From contig JAVDOI010000016.1 in NCBI GenBank assembly GCA_032191485.1, forward strand, positions 14,311,736-14,375,735: 64,000 bases of DNA. Direction: 5' to 3'. A program made the translations under genes and the position numbers. This document shows, one piece after another, positions 27,880-40,382 of this stretch. Within the stretch, counting starts at the first letter, position 1; each line of letters starts with the position of its first letter. This stretch comes from Leptoclinus maculatus (Eukaryota > Chordata > Actinopteri > Perciformes > Stichaeidae). The notes under the pieces are model-generated. The model worked only from the letters and a program-made list of their open reading frames with translations. It was not told the origin of the DNA and ran no database searches.

Positions 27880-28080
27880 CGCCGTGTCCCAGCTTGACCT
27901 GGCGATAATTGGCCGCGGCCGAGGCCCTGCGGAGGAGCGGTTTGATAAACAGACAGGGACTCGAGGAAATGAGCGTCCCATAATGCATCACCACGGATCT
28001 GCTGACACGCCCCGGAGGCCGAGGCATTCATCAGCCCACCAGCCCGTCCCCCCGTCAGGCTCTTCACAGACCAGCAGAGC
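27880..28080. promoter_or_regulatory. Candidate regulatory block, CpG-rich
   Basis: A complex stretch containing GGCGATAATTGGCCGCGGCC and CCCATAATGCATCACC with raised CpG content and no microsatellite. It could be a regulatory element. No gene is apparent. Inference only. Confidence 0.2.
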
Positions 28081-28457
28081 AAAGGCAGCTTGCATTCAGA
28101 TCAAACATTTCACTGCGTCACTGTAGCTGTTATCTCAACATGGATGTCTGCACCAGCACATTGTTTGAAATGATCTGCTTATCCTTCGTGTGGTGACTTC
28201 AGGCACATTCTGCGTTACCCTACATGGTACTACAGCATACGAGGCTTTGCACATATGGCCCTCACGTGCCATCTCATCCATTTGAGTCCAGGCTCTTAGC
28301 TGACTAAAGCACCTCGGGAGTGCAGAGGGACAGACAGCCACTTTACCACACACACACACGGCTAACCTCCACAAAGCTGACAGACACGCTAGTAGACAGT
28401 CAATCACTATGGTTGCATCTGTGTTTTTTAAAGGGTCTGGCTCACTGTCTTTCTTTC

Positions 28458-28527
28458 AATCGCAAATGAAAGCACGGTTCCTCAACACGCCGCGTGGTGT
28501 TGAGGAACCGTGCTTTCATTTGCGATT
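28458..28527. repeat. Perfect 31-bp inverted repeat with 8-nt loop
   Basis: The arm from AATCGCAAATGAAAGCACGG to CTCAACAC (28458-28488) is exactly mirrored at 28497-28527, around an 8-nt GC-rich loop (GCCGCGTG). The transcript would be a perfect 70-nt hairpin, similar in size to a miRNA precursor, although the absence of any mismatch is more typical of a recent fold-back mutation. It shares the 10-mer ATGAAAGCAC with the palindrome arm at 13.76 kb. Confidence 0.9.
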
Positions 28528-30089
28528 TGCAAAGTGCAGAGCGGCTGGCGGCGGATCCTTCTGGAGCAAAGCTGTGCTTTAGCTGCTGTTTACTTTTAGT
28601 GCGGCTTTAGATTGACGGCTGAATCTAACTTTAGCTCGGCTCGTGTCAGAGGTGGCAACAAGCATCTTGCTACTGTGACTGGCATGCCCCCTCCCCTCTG
28701 TCTGGAAGGTAGAGTTCAGTCAGAGAAAAAGAGAAGTCATTACTTTTGTTTTACACAATTGGATCTCTATAGATGTTCAAATGTGCAGGGGTATCTTTTA
28801 CATTACAAATTTCATAAATTTAGAGCCCCTCCTGGGCTTTACTCTACAGCCATACCGTTGTGTACCAGACATTCTCGATTGCAGGAGATCACACTCCCCT
28901 CTCTCGCCTCCCATTTTTCATTTGGCATAATAGCAGCACGCCATCTTATCAGCTGATCCTGAGCCAGAAGCTTAGGAGTAGTTGCTCAGCAGAAAAAAAG
29001 GAGGGATTGTGCTGGGCTCGGCTATAATATGAGAAAAAGCCCAAATGCTCTTGGATCAGTCCCATGCTTTGTCCTCATCTCCACGTTGCCTCTTTCCCTT
29101 GTTCATTTTTCATCCTCTCTCCTTTCATCTTTTTGTGCTGCGCCCCCTCTCCTTCCTCTGCATTCTGCTCACTCTCCTCCTCCACCTCTCTCTCTCTCTC
29201 TCTGCTCCACTTATAAGCTTTGGCAGCACTCCAAGATCTGAGAAAAACATTGGAGGCATAGCCTCGTTTTGATGTCTGGAAAAGAGAGGGAGGTTGAGAG
29301 TGAGAGAGCGAGAGAGCGAGAGAGTCCTCATTTCCATTTCACGGCAACAACCACAGCAGAGAGGAGGAATATAGGAATATCGAGAGTGTGAGCGTAACTG
29401 CCAGTCAGAGAGAAAAGGAAGGACAGAGGGGAAAAGGCAGACAGATGTAGATATGCAAGAAAAATAGGGAGAATGAGGTTCACAAAGTATGATGACGGTG
29501 TGTATAAAGACGTGTAGAGGCAAACAAGTGTGTGTGTGGGGGGAGGGGAAGACACTAAAATATCTTAAAAGTATAGTGAAAACATACATTTTGTTTGTGT
29601 GACCTCTAAAAGACACTGTTTTTTGTTTCTTGCTGATACTATCCATAGAAAATAGCCATTATACAAAAAAAAGAAAATTAAAACTCATTGAACTCCAGCA
29701 CAGAACGATTCGTAAAGGCCGTTCGCAGTAATTGGGCCTCATACCAGTCTGAGAGCAAACAAATTTGGCGCTCAGCACTGTAATCAGGCCTTCATGGTAA
29801 CCAGGCCTGACCCAGTCAGATGTCAAAAAAAACAAAAAAACAAAAACCTCTGTGGAGCAAGCCAAGAATCAGAAGGGAAATTGTACGCGTCTTGCGGATT
29901 CAGTCGTGCTCCTCCTAATTGCTGGTTGGAGCTCCAGCTTCTCCCCCGGTGCTGAGAGCAGAAACCGTCATTACTAGTCTCGCAGGAGCCCGAGCCCAAA
30001 TCCAAAGGGAAACTTTGATTGATGAATAGAAGAAAAAAAAGAGGCAGATACGAGCGTGTCCTCGATACAACATTCGCTGTGACCTTGTT

Positions 30090-30350
30090 TTCCCTGACAG
30101 GTCTAAAATTAACCATGCGGATCAGTTATACTGGGAGGGGAGAAATGTGGACCAGATTCTGCTTTTGGCGCGTCCCAGTCTCCGCTCGCTTTCAGGGGAT
30201 TACAGTAGCACGAGCATGCCTCTTGATTTATTGTGCTAAACATAGATTCATTAGTGAAACAGCTGGCTACACCGAGTGCTTCACTGTCTCCCACACATCC
30301 CCTCCCTCCACCCACCGGGCCATATTCAACATTTTAATGTAAAATAAATG
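30090..30350. promoter_or_regulatory. Candidate conserved non-coding block
   Basis: Non-repetitive mixed-composition DNA, including CTAAAATTAACCATGCGG and CTTGATTTATTGTGC, with no microsatellite and only short open frames on either strand that show no recognisable domain. It is proposed as possible regulatory DNA on texture only. Confidence 0.2.
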
Positions 30351-30430
30351 CCAATGGATTTGAATTCATAATGCACTCCAATGTAGATGTCGTCAGCATT
30401 AGTGCCATACTCTTTCTAAGTAAATGACTG

Positions 30431-30451
30431 TCTATAAATGTGATTTATAGA
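30431..30451. repeat. Short perfect palindrome TCTATAAAT-gtg-ATTTATAGA
   Basis: Nine-base arms and a three-base loop. The AT-rich sequence makes chance formation possible. Confidence 0.6.
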
Positions 30452-31508
30452 CTTTATAATGTGTGATTCTGTAAGTATTTCTCCATGACATCAATAGTTA
30501 AGCCAGCGTAAGTGAACCAGAAACATCAAACACATGCTTATCTGAGCGGGCTAGAGAAAAAACGCTCCGAAGACAACAAATGTGAACCCTGACCAACCCA
30601 GTTATGGCTTTACTATCACAGCAACATCTTTGTGTAACACTGCATACCGACCTACACTTTAGTTAACCATTGAAAGGAGAGGCGGGGAGGCAACAGACTC
30701 TCTGCGTCACCTATCTGTTATTGCCTTTCACTTAGCTTGATTAACTAGACTCTTGTCTAGTAAATCAATCAAACGGTCAATGTGGAATTTTATGACCATT
30801 GATGTGTTGCAGCAGCTTGATAAAGAATGTCTGGGTATGGGTGACATTTTTCTTGCTTGGATCTATGCAAACTACATGACTGTAAGCTAAACCGCCGCGC
30901 AGCTTCAGACAAAAGCTACTATGATAACGCAGCGGAAGGAGGAGGAATCTAAATTAATCTTTGCCTAAGGTGATATCAGTTTCACCTGGACTTCACCTGG
31001 CTCTGTCTCAGACGCTACGTCTTACTCGGTTTGCCGTAAAATGGTTCCAGGGTAAGAGCACATCAAAGTCAAACAATGTTTGACTCATAAGCAGGAGCTT
31101 AAACATTAAAAATCACTGAAGGTTCCTATAGTAAACACAACGAAAAGCCTGTGAGTCATTAAACACACAAGGCACCTGCGTGAGCGGTCGCACAAACAAA
31201 TAAAATATATATATGATCATAAATATTCAAGCTGAACTTCATGCCATCAACTCTGCGTGACCTTGTCTTCCCATGGCGGTTGTTTACTGAAATCACCCCA
31301 TAATGTTCCCTCCTGCATATAAATCGACAGGCTGCACCGGAGCATCTGCTGTGCACCGGTTTCTCTGGTAACTATGCAACACCAGAGCACTGTGTTATGA
31401 CAGAGCCACTTCCAGGGACACATTATCACTGTATTAGATACGGCGGCAAGGCTATTTTAGTCAGCACTGAACAAACAGGTATTGGCTGTGCTGCGATAAA
31501 TCTTTACG

Positions 31509-31511
<3 letters not shown>

Positions 31512-31551
<40 letters not shown>
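31512..31551. repeat. (AG)n microsatellite
   Basis: About 20 AG units. Confidence 0.95.
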
Positions 31552-31553
<2 letters not shown>

Positions 31554-33469
31554 GTTCTCTTGTGCGTCGTTGCATCATACTTCATGGCCGGCTATTAAAA
31601 CCTGCCTTCCTTGGATGTGGCAATTTCAATTTGGCTCCCAGCACACTGTCATAAGGAACAAGTAGGTCAAAGTGCCGACTATTAACAAAATAAATCTCTG
31701 AGAACAGTATGTGCGATGGAATATGCAGTGGGTGTGTTGTTGGTGAGCACATTGAAGTGTTAACCTTTATCAAACTGGGCTGCGTTTAAAGTCCAACTGA
31801 TAAGATAAGTCTCCAAAGAACGGAAAAGGACCATAAACAAACAGCTGTCTTCAAAAAAAAGCATACTCTGGAAAAACAGGTTTCTGTCGGTCAAAAGCTT
31901 CTCAGCCTCAAATGACATTGTGAAAGCTGGGTTTTTTTTTTTTGCTGGAGAGTTCGTTCAGTCAATCAGGGGACTAGAAAGATCCGTGCCCCTCTTAGTT
32001 GACTAAACAGTGGGGTGCAAAGGCTATGTTTTCATTCAACATTATGAATCAATCAGGTAATAAGAACACCATGCAGCTTATTACAGAGCGGGTAATCCCT
32101 GTTAAGACTCTGAGGTGCCTACCAAAATACATTTTCAACACAGCGAGGTCAATGAATCCTGAATTGAGGAACAGCTTCATGGCCACCAATGGAACTAAAG
32201 CACAAAAAAGCGTCAACGCAAGAGCCTTCTATGGGCACTTGATAAACCCCCCCCCCAAAAAAAACTATCTGCAGGCCATGGCTGAAATTTGGGGGCTGCA
32301 CTGGCGGCTCGAGTAAAACGCGAGCAGGATGTCTCAAATACTTACGCACCTGCCTACTACACCAAGCCCCCCCCCACCCTTCCTCTCCTAGATATGAATC
32401 TCCATGTCAGTGTCCGCTTGCTGCAGTGTCAGCAGCGAGGGAGTGAGATTTCTTTGTCTGAGGGAGCGAAAAACAGCCTCCAGATTGCTTCTCTTTTGCA
32501 GACACAGTAACTGCAGCGTGGCACATAACGACCCTGTGAGGCACCCACTGCCTGTAGAGAGGAGTCTGGCTGCCTACTTGCCATTACCAAGACAGAATTG
32601 CTGTTTTTACGGCCTCGCCGCCATTAATCTGCAACAATTAAATTTGCATCTGAAGAGATACAGACCGTGGTTGGTATGTAGGGCAGCAGCAGCAGCAGCG
32701 TTATTGTTTACTCTGAAAGAGCACACATTGCATACCGAGGCAGAAATCTGCTCTGAGCATTGTGGAGGCATGTTGTAGCGTCGGTGACGTTAAAAGGGGG
32801 TGTTGCTGCAGTGCTAATGTATCGTATTCATGCTTGGGAGGGTAGTTTGAAATGCTGATTTTTATTCATACGTTGTGGGTTTTCGAACTGCTCAGTGAAT
32901 CAAAAGCTGGATCGTGTCATGAATAACCAGTTCGTCTGAAATTAAAAACCTGAACACCATAACGTCAATCACAATTTTGCATACAAGCTTGAAAATGTGT
33001 GGCACCAGTGCACAAGCTAAGAATGTTATCCAGGGCGGAACCTTTCGGCTGTGCGGTTACACTATGGTATCATGTTGAAAATCATGCACTTTCTCACGTT
33101 ACTGACTCAACAGATTCCAGCTGACTGAACATGACTTGGCACCTATTTCTGTACGCTGCCATCAATTACAGTGATGCACATGCTGGACCAAATTTGGGAC
33201 AGAATGCGTCTTGTTTTGGGGGTTTGTTTTTTTTCCACCCATGCTTTTCCATGAATCATAAAAAGGCATGTGTGCAAGATAAAACAAGGCTGGCGTCCTG
33301 CAGCTCGAAACAGCAGCCTGTTTTATGTTGTGCAGCGTAAATCAAGTCTCCTGAGCCGTCACAACAAGCCTACGTAGCAGAGCACAGAGCCCCTATCTCA
33401 CCATCTGTCCACAGGTTCCTGTGTAACGTATTCACTCAAATGAAGCAAGCCCAGACAATAAGTTCATAC

Positions 33470-33863
33470 AAGATCAGAAATTGTATTTGGCAATTTTTAA
33501 ACAAGTGCATACAAGTACAGCTAAAAGCATTTCAGTTTTGCCAAGTGCTCGTAGAGTAGCATTAGTCACATTCTACGTTAAACAGGAACTGCCACCAGAC
33601 CTAGAAGTACATCAAGAATTTTGTTAAACATCAACAAAGAGGAACGTAGTCCATTATAATGAGTACATACCTTTATCTTCAAAAATATAGAAACACAATG
33701 TATTCAAAAATCAAAAATTATACAACCATGTTTACGAAGTATACTCTTCCCTTGGGTCCAATATGTACAAGTCCGTTAGTTTGTTTGAATGGTATGTATG
33801 TGATATTTATATATTTATACTCATATTTTTGCTTCCCCTCCCCAAAGAAGTGTTCAAACAAAA
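33470..33863 (-). other. irf2bp2: irf2bp2 3' UTR (approximate)
   Basis: AU-rich, non-repetitive sequence immediately downstream of the irf2bp2 stop codon on the minus strand, with several UGUA-containing words and UAUUUAUAU-like AU elements typical of 3' UTRs. No canonical AATAAA is seen close by. An AATACA variant lies near 33481-33490 and a canonical AATAAA only near 32861-32866, so the end is uncertain and the UTR could be about 400 or about 1000 nt. Confidence 0.5.
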
Positions 33864-35738
33864 TCAAGGGTCCCTCTCCTTTTTTACTTTGACGTCTCCT
33901 GCAAGGATGGTGGCGATTTCTCCTTGCATGAAAGCCCACGGTACGTTCGAGCCAACCAGGGGACATTTCTCTCCACTTGGACAGTACACTTCACCCGTGG
34001 CACCTTGCTGCTTTATGCTTTCCCTCGAGCACGGGAAGCAGAACTTGTGCGAGGGCACAGACGGGCACTGAACAAAGTGTGTGTCCTCCAAACGCTCGTG
34101 GCACAGCGTGCAGCACAGGGGTATGCTGCCGGGTACCGAGGAGTCCGGAATGCTTTGGGGGTGCACTTGGTCCATGCCTGGCACGTGGGGCGTGCCCGCG
34201 CCAGACGCATCTCTCTGCGCCAGCCTCCTCTGATTCATGGAGGACGGCGACAGGGGACTGTTGCTGTTCCTCCGAGTGGTGGAGTGAACCTGGTTGGCGT
34301 CCTTGGGAGAGCTGTTGCCACCTGCGTTGTCTGCCGCCATGATGAGAGCCGCCATGGGGGACTGGCCGTTCTGGGCCGCCTCAGGCGGGGTGGTGCGGGA
34401 GTGGGGGGATATTGTGGAAGGGGGAGAGCTGAAGCTTTGCTGGGGAACTGGAGGCATTTTCAGTCCGTCAGTAGGTGGTGGTAACCACTGCTGTCCTTCT
34501 CCATTGAGCTTGGCAGCGGTCCCCTCTCCGTCTGGCTCAGGAGAGGCTTTTCTCTTCATGCTCCGGGGGTGTTTTCCTCTGTCTGGAGGTGGGAAAGGGT
34601 TAAACAGAAATAGTTGAGTCGCACAGCTCAGACATGGCTCAACAATTACACTGGTGGAGAGACGTGCACTTTTGCCGTTCCCTGCAGCACCACAGAGTAC
34701 AAAACAATAATAACAAACACGACAAAATCGTTAAAAAAAAAATGACAATGTATGCACCTTGAATTTAGCAGACCTACTACTAGATTCATCATTTTGCACG
34801 TTATTAACATATTCCTGTGCACGAATGAGTAAATTAAGATAACATCAAATTGAATATTGCACAGAAATGACAAAAAAAATATTCTTGAATTTCAACATTG
34901 CTGGATGCTTACCTGACTTGGAAGCCGTGGCGCTGGTCTCATAGACCATAGCCCTTTGTTGCATGGGCGCATGGTCCTTCTTGAACCTGTTGTCGAACGT
35001 GTGCAGAGCCATCAGGTCCCTCACCGTTTTGCCCTTGCCCATCCAGTCCGGGTCTGCCCTGTTTTTGTGGCTCTCGGAGAGCTCCGGCGTGAGACTGTCC
35101 GGTCTGTGCTTCTCCTTCCCCTCTCTGTCGTGCTCGGTGCTGGAGACCGAGGCGGGTCTCTTGCCCATGTCGGCGGGACTACCGCCCGCCAGTGCGGAGG
35201 AAAGTCCCATCTGGCCCGGTCTGCCGTTGACTGCGTGCACCGGGGGCATGTTCCCGTTAATCAAAGGCACTAGATTTGGGGGGACCGTGCTATTCCTGCG
35301 CGGGTTGGGACTCTGGCGGTTTAGCTCTGGCGGCTCGTCGGGTTTAGGAAATCCATTGGGGACGGGAATGCCGTTCGCCTGCCTGCCAGACTGGTACTCT
35401 GGACCCAGCCTCGGCGGGCGGTCGGAGGAGAGCGGGTAGCGGTCCAGGGGCTGCGGCGGCCGGGAGCCCTGGTCTCCCGCCGCAGCGTGGTTGATCGCCT
35501 GGATCTCTTTCTGCGACTTCCCGGGCCCGGGAGACCTGCCCTCCTGAAACCCGTGAGCCCTCTTGAGCTGCCGCGCCGTCTCGATGACAAACTCAATGCG
35601 GTCCGCTCCTTCGTAGTTGACACATCCCCTGCAGACGGGCTCGGTAAAATCCCAGATCATGGCCCACGGCATGCGGGGCAAGTCGCATAAATAACACGAC
35701 TGCCTCCTGGAAGAAGCAGCGACCGCCGCGGACGACAT
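33864..35738 (-). CDS. irf2bp2: IRF2-binding protein 2, two exons
   Basis: A nuclear transcription cofactor that in mammals binds the IRF2 repression domain and also modulates NFAT, VEGFA and inflammatory gene expression. Coding exons are 35738-34913 and 34582-33864, joined across a 330-nt intron (donor CAG|GTAAGC, acceptor CTCCAG|AC, phase 1), giving 514 residues; human is 587, the shortfall lying in the low-complexity middle. The N-terminal IRF2BP zinc finger spans about residues 11-62, with C15, C18, C36, C39 and an almost invariant WAMIWDFTEPVCRGC stretch. A conserved PPELNRQSPNPRR motif is in the middle. A basic KRKASPEP segment (285-292) matches the human NLS/Ser360 site. The RING-like C-terminal finger spans 432-482 (C432, C433, C436, C448, H454, C457, C460, C476, C482), followed by the KKERDP end. 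I start at the MSSAAVA methionine, which aligns with the family start. The linker and RING sequences fit IRF2BP2 better than IRF2BP1 or IRF2BPL. Which teleost paralogue (a or b) this is cannot be decided here. Confidence 0.95.
34583..34912 (-). other. irf2bp2: irf2bp2 intron
   Basis: A single 330-nt GT-AG intron (minus strand) with a pyrimidine-rich acceptor tract (TTTAACCCTTTCCCACCTCCAG when read on the minus strand, split here as TTTAACCCTTTCCC and ACCTCCAG). It interrupts the gene just upstream of the nuclear localisation segment, the same relative place as the human intron. An alternative acceptor in this region accounts for the human isoform difference, but I could not identify one here. 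Confidence 0.9.
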
Positions 35739-36005
35739 AGCGCTCGTCGTCGACCCCCCGAAAAGAAACCCAAAATGTTGTTTTCCCTTTTCCCTGCTTT
35801 CCTCCGAGCTCCCTTTTAAAAAAAGCCAACAAAGAGCAAGTTCCGGTTGTCGAGAGGAAGAAAAAAAATACACAAACGGCGTCTTCTCCCGACTTTTAGA
35901 GCGACAACGTTGAAGTTTTAGAGGGAGACGTTCATGTCGGTGTGTACTTTACTACGGCGCTCCTCTATCTATCTCCACTGACTCTCTACTACTGGCTCAA
36001 TGTGG
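35739..36005 (-). other. irf2bp2: irf2bp2 5' UTR / core promoter, CpG-rich
   Basis: No TATA box is visible. CpG density is high through 34000-35950, compatible with a CpG-island promoter. The reading frame stays open for 45 codons upstream of the chosen ATG to another ATG at 35873, but that extension has no similarity to the family and the sequence looks like leader. The transcription start probably lies between about 35880 and 36005. Confidence 0.5.
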
Positions 36006-36010
36006 AGCAG

Positions 36011-36018
36011 TGACGTCA
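36011..36018. promoter_or_regulatory. Consensus cAMP response element TGACGTCA
   Basis: A perfect palindromic CRE about 270 bp upstream of the irf2bp2 start codon, in the expected proximal promoter position. CREB/ATF family factors bind this sequence. Function here is inferred from position and perfect consensus. Confidence 0.6.
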
Positions 36019-36101
36019 CCACGGAGCTCTAAACGCCTGCTTCCACTTCAGTTTCTATTGACTTGATTTCTTCGACAGACCCCCCCCCCCTCCTCCCACT
36101 C

Positions 36102-36144
36102 ACCCCCCCCCCCCCCCCCCCCCCCCCCCCCACACACACACACA
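36102..36144. repeat. Poly-C tract (about 30 nt) plus (CA)n, upstream of irf2bp2
   Basis: About 30 C on the plus strand (G on the gene's sense strand) followed by six to seven CA units. A shorter C run lies at 36080-36090. It lies about 85 bp beyond the CRE, so a G-quadruplex near the promoter is possible. Confidence 0.9.
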
Positions 36145-39100
36145 GTTTACTGCAGCCTCTGTCACTCACTTCTTTTTTTTATTTATTTAATTTATTTTAA
36201 TGTAATCACTTGAACCTCGGCCAGAACTGCACCCAGTTCAGCCTCACCGCCGCCTCCGAGTAAAAGGAATAACCTCCTATTATTATTATCAAACCTGCAA
36301 AAAGAAATATGGCACCGTCGATACCAGCGAGCATGCAGCGAGAATATTTTTTATTTTTTTTCTATGAACAAACGTGGCTGTAGGTCAGCAGTAGACCGCC
36401 AGGGGATAGAAAGAGAGAGAGAGAGAGAGTCGCCAGCTCCTCCAGTTGACTGCTGCTTTGTCCTAAATTCAGAGCATTATCCGGTTCAGGCTGAAAAACG
36501 CACGCTGCAGCTTGTTTTTCTCAATGCACAGCGCCTCGACGCCATGAGCTGCTACTACTACTGCTGCTGTGCAATGGGTGAGGTGGGTCGAAAGCAACTG
36601 CAATACAGTGGCAGTTTTATAGAAATATACAATGAACCTAGAACATGTTGTGCAGAAAACATAACAGTGTTTTTGTTTAAGCAGCAAATACAATTTATTG
36701 GCCATATTTTAGAATTATTGGAGGGGTTTTACTGCCCACGTTTTCGTGTCAGCTTACCAACATGAGTTAAACACGGACAGACTGGATTTTTTTCTTTAGC
36801 ACTGGTTAGACAATAATTTCCTGCCCTGTTAATATATAAAATGAGAGAGGAGAGAAAAGCGCCTCCATTAGCCAGTAACCAGGAAGCTCTGTCACGAGGT
36901 GGGGATTTCCAGCCAGTGTGTTGTAAGCTTGAATGGATCGGGGTTACAGGATGAATATAGCTCTGCCCACATGAACTGAGCAGTCAGTCATCCAAATCTG
37001 CCACCACGAAATGAAATTACACAGGAATGAATCAGCCAGTCAGACTCCTTTTTTAAATTATTATTATTTGTTTTAGTAAGCGCATAATTAAACACAAAAT
37101 CAGAAGTGTTAGTATAGAAGTGTAGCAAGATTAATGATTAGACGATTATGTTTTACATGATGGAAAAAAAATGTTTCTAGAAACAGGTCATATGCCAAAA
37201 CAAAAAACCCCAGCCAAAAACCCCCCTGAAGTAAAAGTGTATGTTTGAACTGGAGGAGTGTCCCAGTAGTTCAGATTCCTCCCTCTCATCTGGGCTCATT
37301 CCAACTCATTGCAGTTTAGCCTCGGGCTTTGGGTGAGGCAATGCGTCTGTAACCTGCAGACACAAAGCAGGATATGTTTGTGCAAGTCCATGTGACGTTG
37401 GAAAGAGGAAGCAAGATGTTTAGTCACGTACCCTCATCCGCCTCACCCATCTACGGGACATCGAGCTGTTTGTGAACAAAATAACAAAGTTGCCGCCAAG
37501 CAGATATAATGGTAGGGCAGTTGCCATATGATTTAACTTAATTGTTTCTGTAAAGCACGCCTAACAATGCAACGCAACGATATCCCCTTGAGGAGATCAC
37601 ATAGTTTTAGTGCCGTTAGACTGTAAACTACTGTATAAACACATTGTTTCCCCTCTCCGCTTTCTCTCAAACCTCAATCCGTGTTGGGTGAACAACACTA
37701 GGAAGTGTTGTAACGCTTTATGACACATTTAGAAAATGACTGCTGTGAGGGGCAAAAATAAACAAATTCTTTCCTTGAGATTGGTGGGAAACGGTTGCCT
37801 AATGCTTTGATCCTTCGGTTTCCACTCAGCCGATTGTTGTGCAAGCAAATAGCTACACACTATTATGCAAGACGGAGGCATGCTGGGATTCAATTAAATC
37901 CTAAATGACCCGCTTCTATAATGGGAAGATCCACTGATTTAAAGTAAAAGCTGTAGCGGCTGCAAAGCACAGTCGTAATGAGCAGAGGCGACAAAGAACT
38001 GAGAGGAAGCCAGACTTGCACAGATGGCTCCGACTGGCAATATGAAGCATGTACACAGTAAAACCAGCACAGTGAGACCCCGGCTGATGGCCATAGCATT
38101 TGAGCCACTCAGCCAGGTAGAGTAGTTCTGTAATGTTGTTTTTAAAAAAAAAATGTTGCCGAGCGGTATGTAAAGTGAGACATGCTAAATAAAGAGTGAA
38201 AGGTAGGTGACGGCCAGGGGAATACCCGGCATGTGACAGCATTGCAGGCCTGATGAGATGACGTTATTTTTCTTCTATCGCTTTCTGAGTCTGTTCAATT
38301 TTATATTGGCCATCTTTTATTCATGGAAGCGAATCGTTACAAATTCTCTCTGAAGTTTTCTGCCAAATCCAAACACAGCGCTGGATGTTTTCTTAGTCCT
38401 TTTTTTTCTGTGCTTCTCCTCCACGAGAACAACATTCATGTTATATAACCCTTTTTAGCACAACTGCTGAAGTGAGCAGCAAACTCCACTGTAACATGTT
38501 GCACAGACATAACACATAACAAAGGGAGGTTAATGCAGGACGTGTGAGGACATTTCACTGCAGTCGAGCAGTTGTTGTAGTGACCCACCTTGCAGATTAA
38601 TACTGCACAGAGTGACATACGGTGGAACATGTCAAGAGGGTGAATGTAAGGACTAATGTGCATGAATTAAACAGCCCCTGTATGTGTAACAGAGAGCAGT
38701 AACCATGGAGATTATCACAGTACCCCGACTACCATATCCTGTTCACAGTGCTATTTTTAGCCACGGATTTGCTTAGCGAGGATTAGAGCGCAGATACAAA
38801 TTTGGGGAGCTCTGAAAGATAACGCCACAACATCCATCTGTCACATTAGCTGCTTCCTGTATTTCAATGTTAGTTGGAAGACGTTGTATTGATTTGTCTG
38901 AATGGATTGACACTGGATCCTGGATGCATGATGCAGAGAAGCGATGTGCAGCGTGTGCACAGAAACACGAATTGGGACATTTTTAAGGAGCCTGCTTTGA
39001 TTTAGGTATAAAATGGTGGAATTCAAATAAAATGGAGGGTCGACGGCGAAAGGGAAAAATGTGCTGGGCGGCTGGAATCTGGGGGCTGGAGGCTGCAGAG

Positions 39101-40329
39101 GTGATGTCATTGGGCCAGAGCAAGAGGCGAGTGAAAAACAAGTCTCTCTCTTTATTCTGATCCTCTTTGCAGTCCCGGTGGGGGTGGGGGCCTGGCAGTC
39201 GGCCAAGGCAAGGGCTGCTGGGAAATGGCAAAGGATGCCAAGCAGGCCCCACCGCCAACATTAGAAGCTCACATCTTTGTTCTCAGAAACCTGGTGTGCT
39301 GCCAAAGGCCTCATTTCGGCTCCATGGCATGATTACACTGGATGTAGGCCAACTACTGAGAGCTTGCTCGCTCTCCCTCCCTCCCTTTCTCACTCTCCCT
39401 TTATGCTCCCTCCCTAGGCTCTCTCTCTATCTATCTCTCGCTCTCTTTTTCCACTGCCTTCAAAAGCGTTCTGCCAAACATGCAGCAGTTGCCATGGCTG
39501 CAGAGAATGGAACATAAAAAAGTGAGTAATGAGTCAGGCTTGGACCCAGATGTGCCACATGTGTATCCATTTAGAAAAAAAACCAAGATGGTAACATATC
39601 CCCTTAATCTGCCGAGCTCGTCGGGGGACAGACAATTCAGTAAATAGCAGAGGGTAGAGCGGAGGAAATAATCCCCACAGAAAAATGTAAATGAACATTG
39701 TTTTCACATCCATTTTTAAACAGAAGGTAGTTTCAGAGTCTGCTTTGGCAACCAGGAACAGAGAGACCTGAACTTTGCTTCTGTAATGCTTAAGTAAGCT
39801 TGCATGCAGTGTGAGCTGACGACATAGTTTCCCGTCCAGTGGAAACCCCCGAATATTTTCAGACACAACCAGACATTGATGTAAACAAACTTTCCCTGGC
39901 CTCTTGTTGCAAAATCAGCACATAGTTAGAACCGGTTGAACCAGAAATTGAGGATAGGCCTCAATTCATAAGCTACTGTTAGAATAAGTAACACCTGCAT
40001 ATTTAAATGGCTTCTCACTTGTTGCCCTTAAAAGGCTGTTTCACCGCTGACTCATGGTTGTTATGTTTAGCTTAGTGAGCTGAGCTGTGCAATCATTCCA
40101 GCTTTGTGACCGACTCAGACAAAATGTTCAAAATGTCATTCTGCTGTACACGCACGCACACATCCATGCAGTTATTGACATAATGCATTCCCTCGCCCTT
40201 AACCTAAGCGTAACCATCACAACTAAATGCCTGACAACAACCCTACACAAATATCCTCACTTTACATAAATGTCCTCACTCTGAAGGTCTACAACTCGAA
40301 CTGGTCCTCACAAAGATAAATGTACAAGT

Positions 40330-40330
<1 letters not shown>

Positions 40331-40382
<52 letters not shown>
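40331..40382. repeat. (CA)n(TA)n compound microsatellite
   Basis: About 19 CA units followed by about six TA units. Confidence 0.95.

Noticed and set aside
29125..29646. A 173-codon minus-strand frame
   Set aside because: Built on purine-rich and AG-repeat sequence, no domain.
33924..34484. A 186-codon plus-strand frame
   Set aside because: Antisense shadow of irf2bp2 exon 2, favoured by its high GC content.
34845..34912. Open frame continuing past irf2bp2 exon 1
   Set aside because: It reads into the intron beyond a consensus GTAAGC donor. The proper continuation is exon 2 at 34582.
34963..35439. A 158-codon plus-strand frame
   Set aside because: Antisense shadow of irf2bp2 exon 1.
35739..35873. 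In-frame upstream ATG extending irf2bp2 by 45 codons
   Set aside because: The extension does not resemble any IRF2BP N-terminus. The family begins with a short Ala/Ser stretch directly before RRQSCYLC, which matches the downstream ATG.
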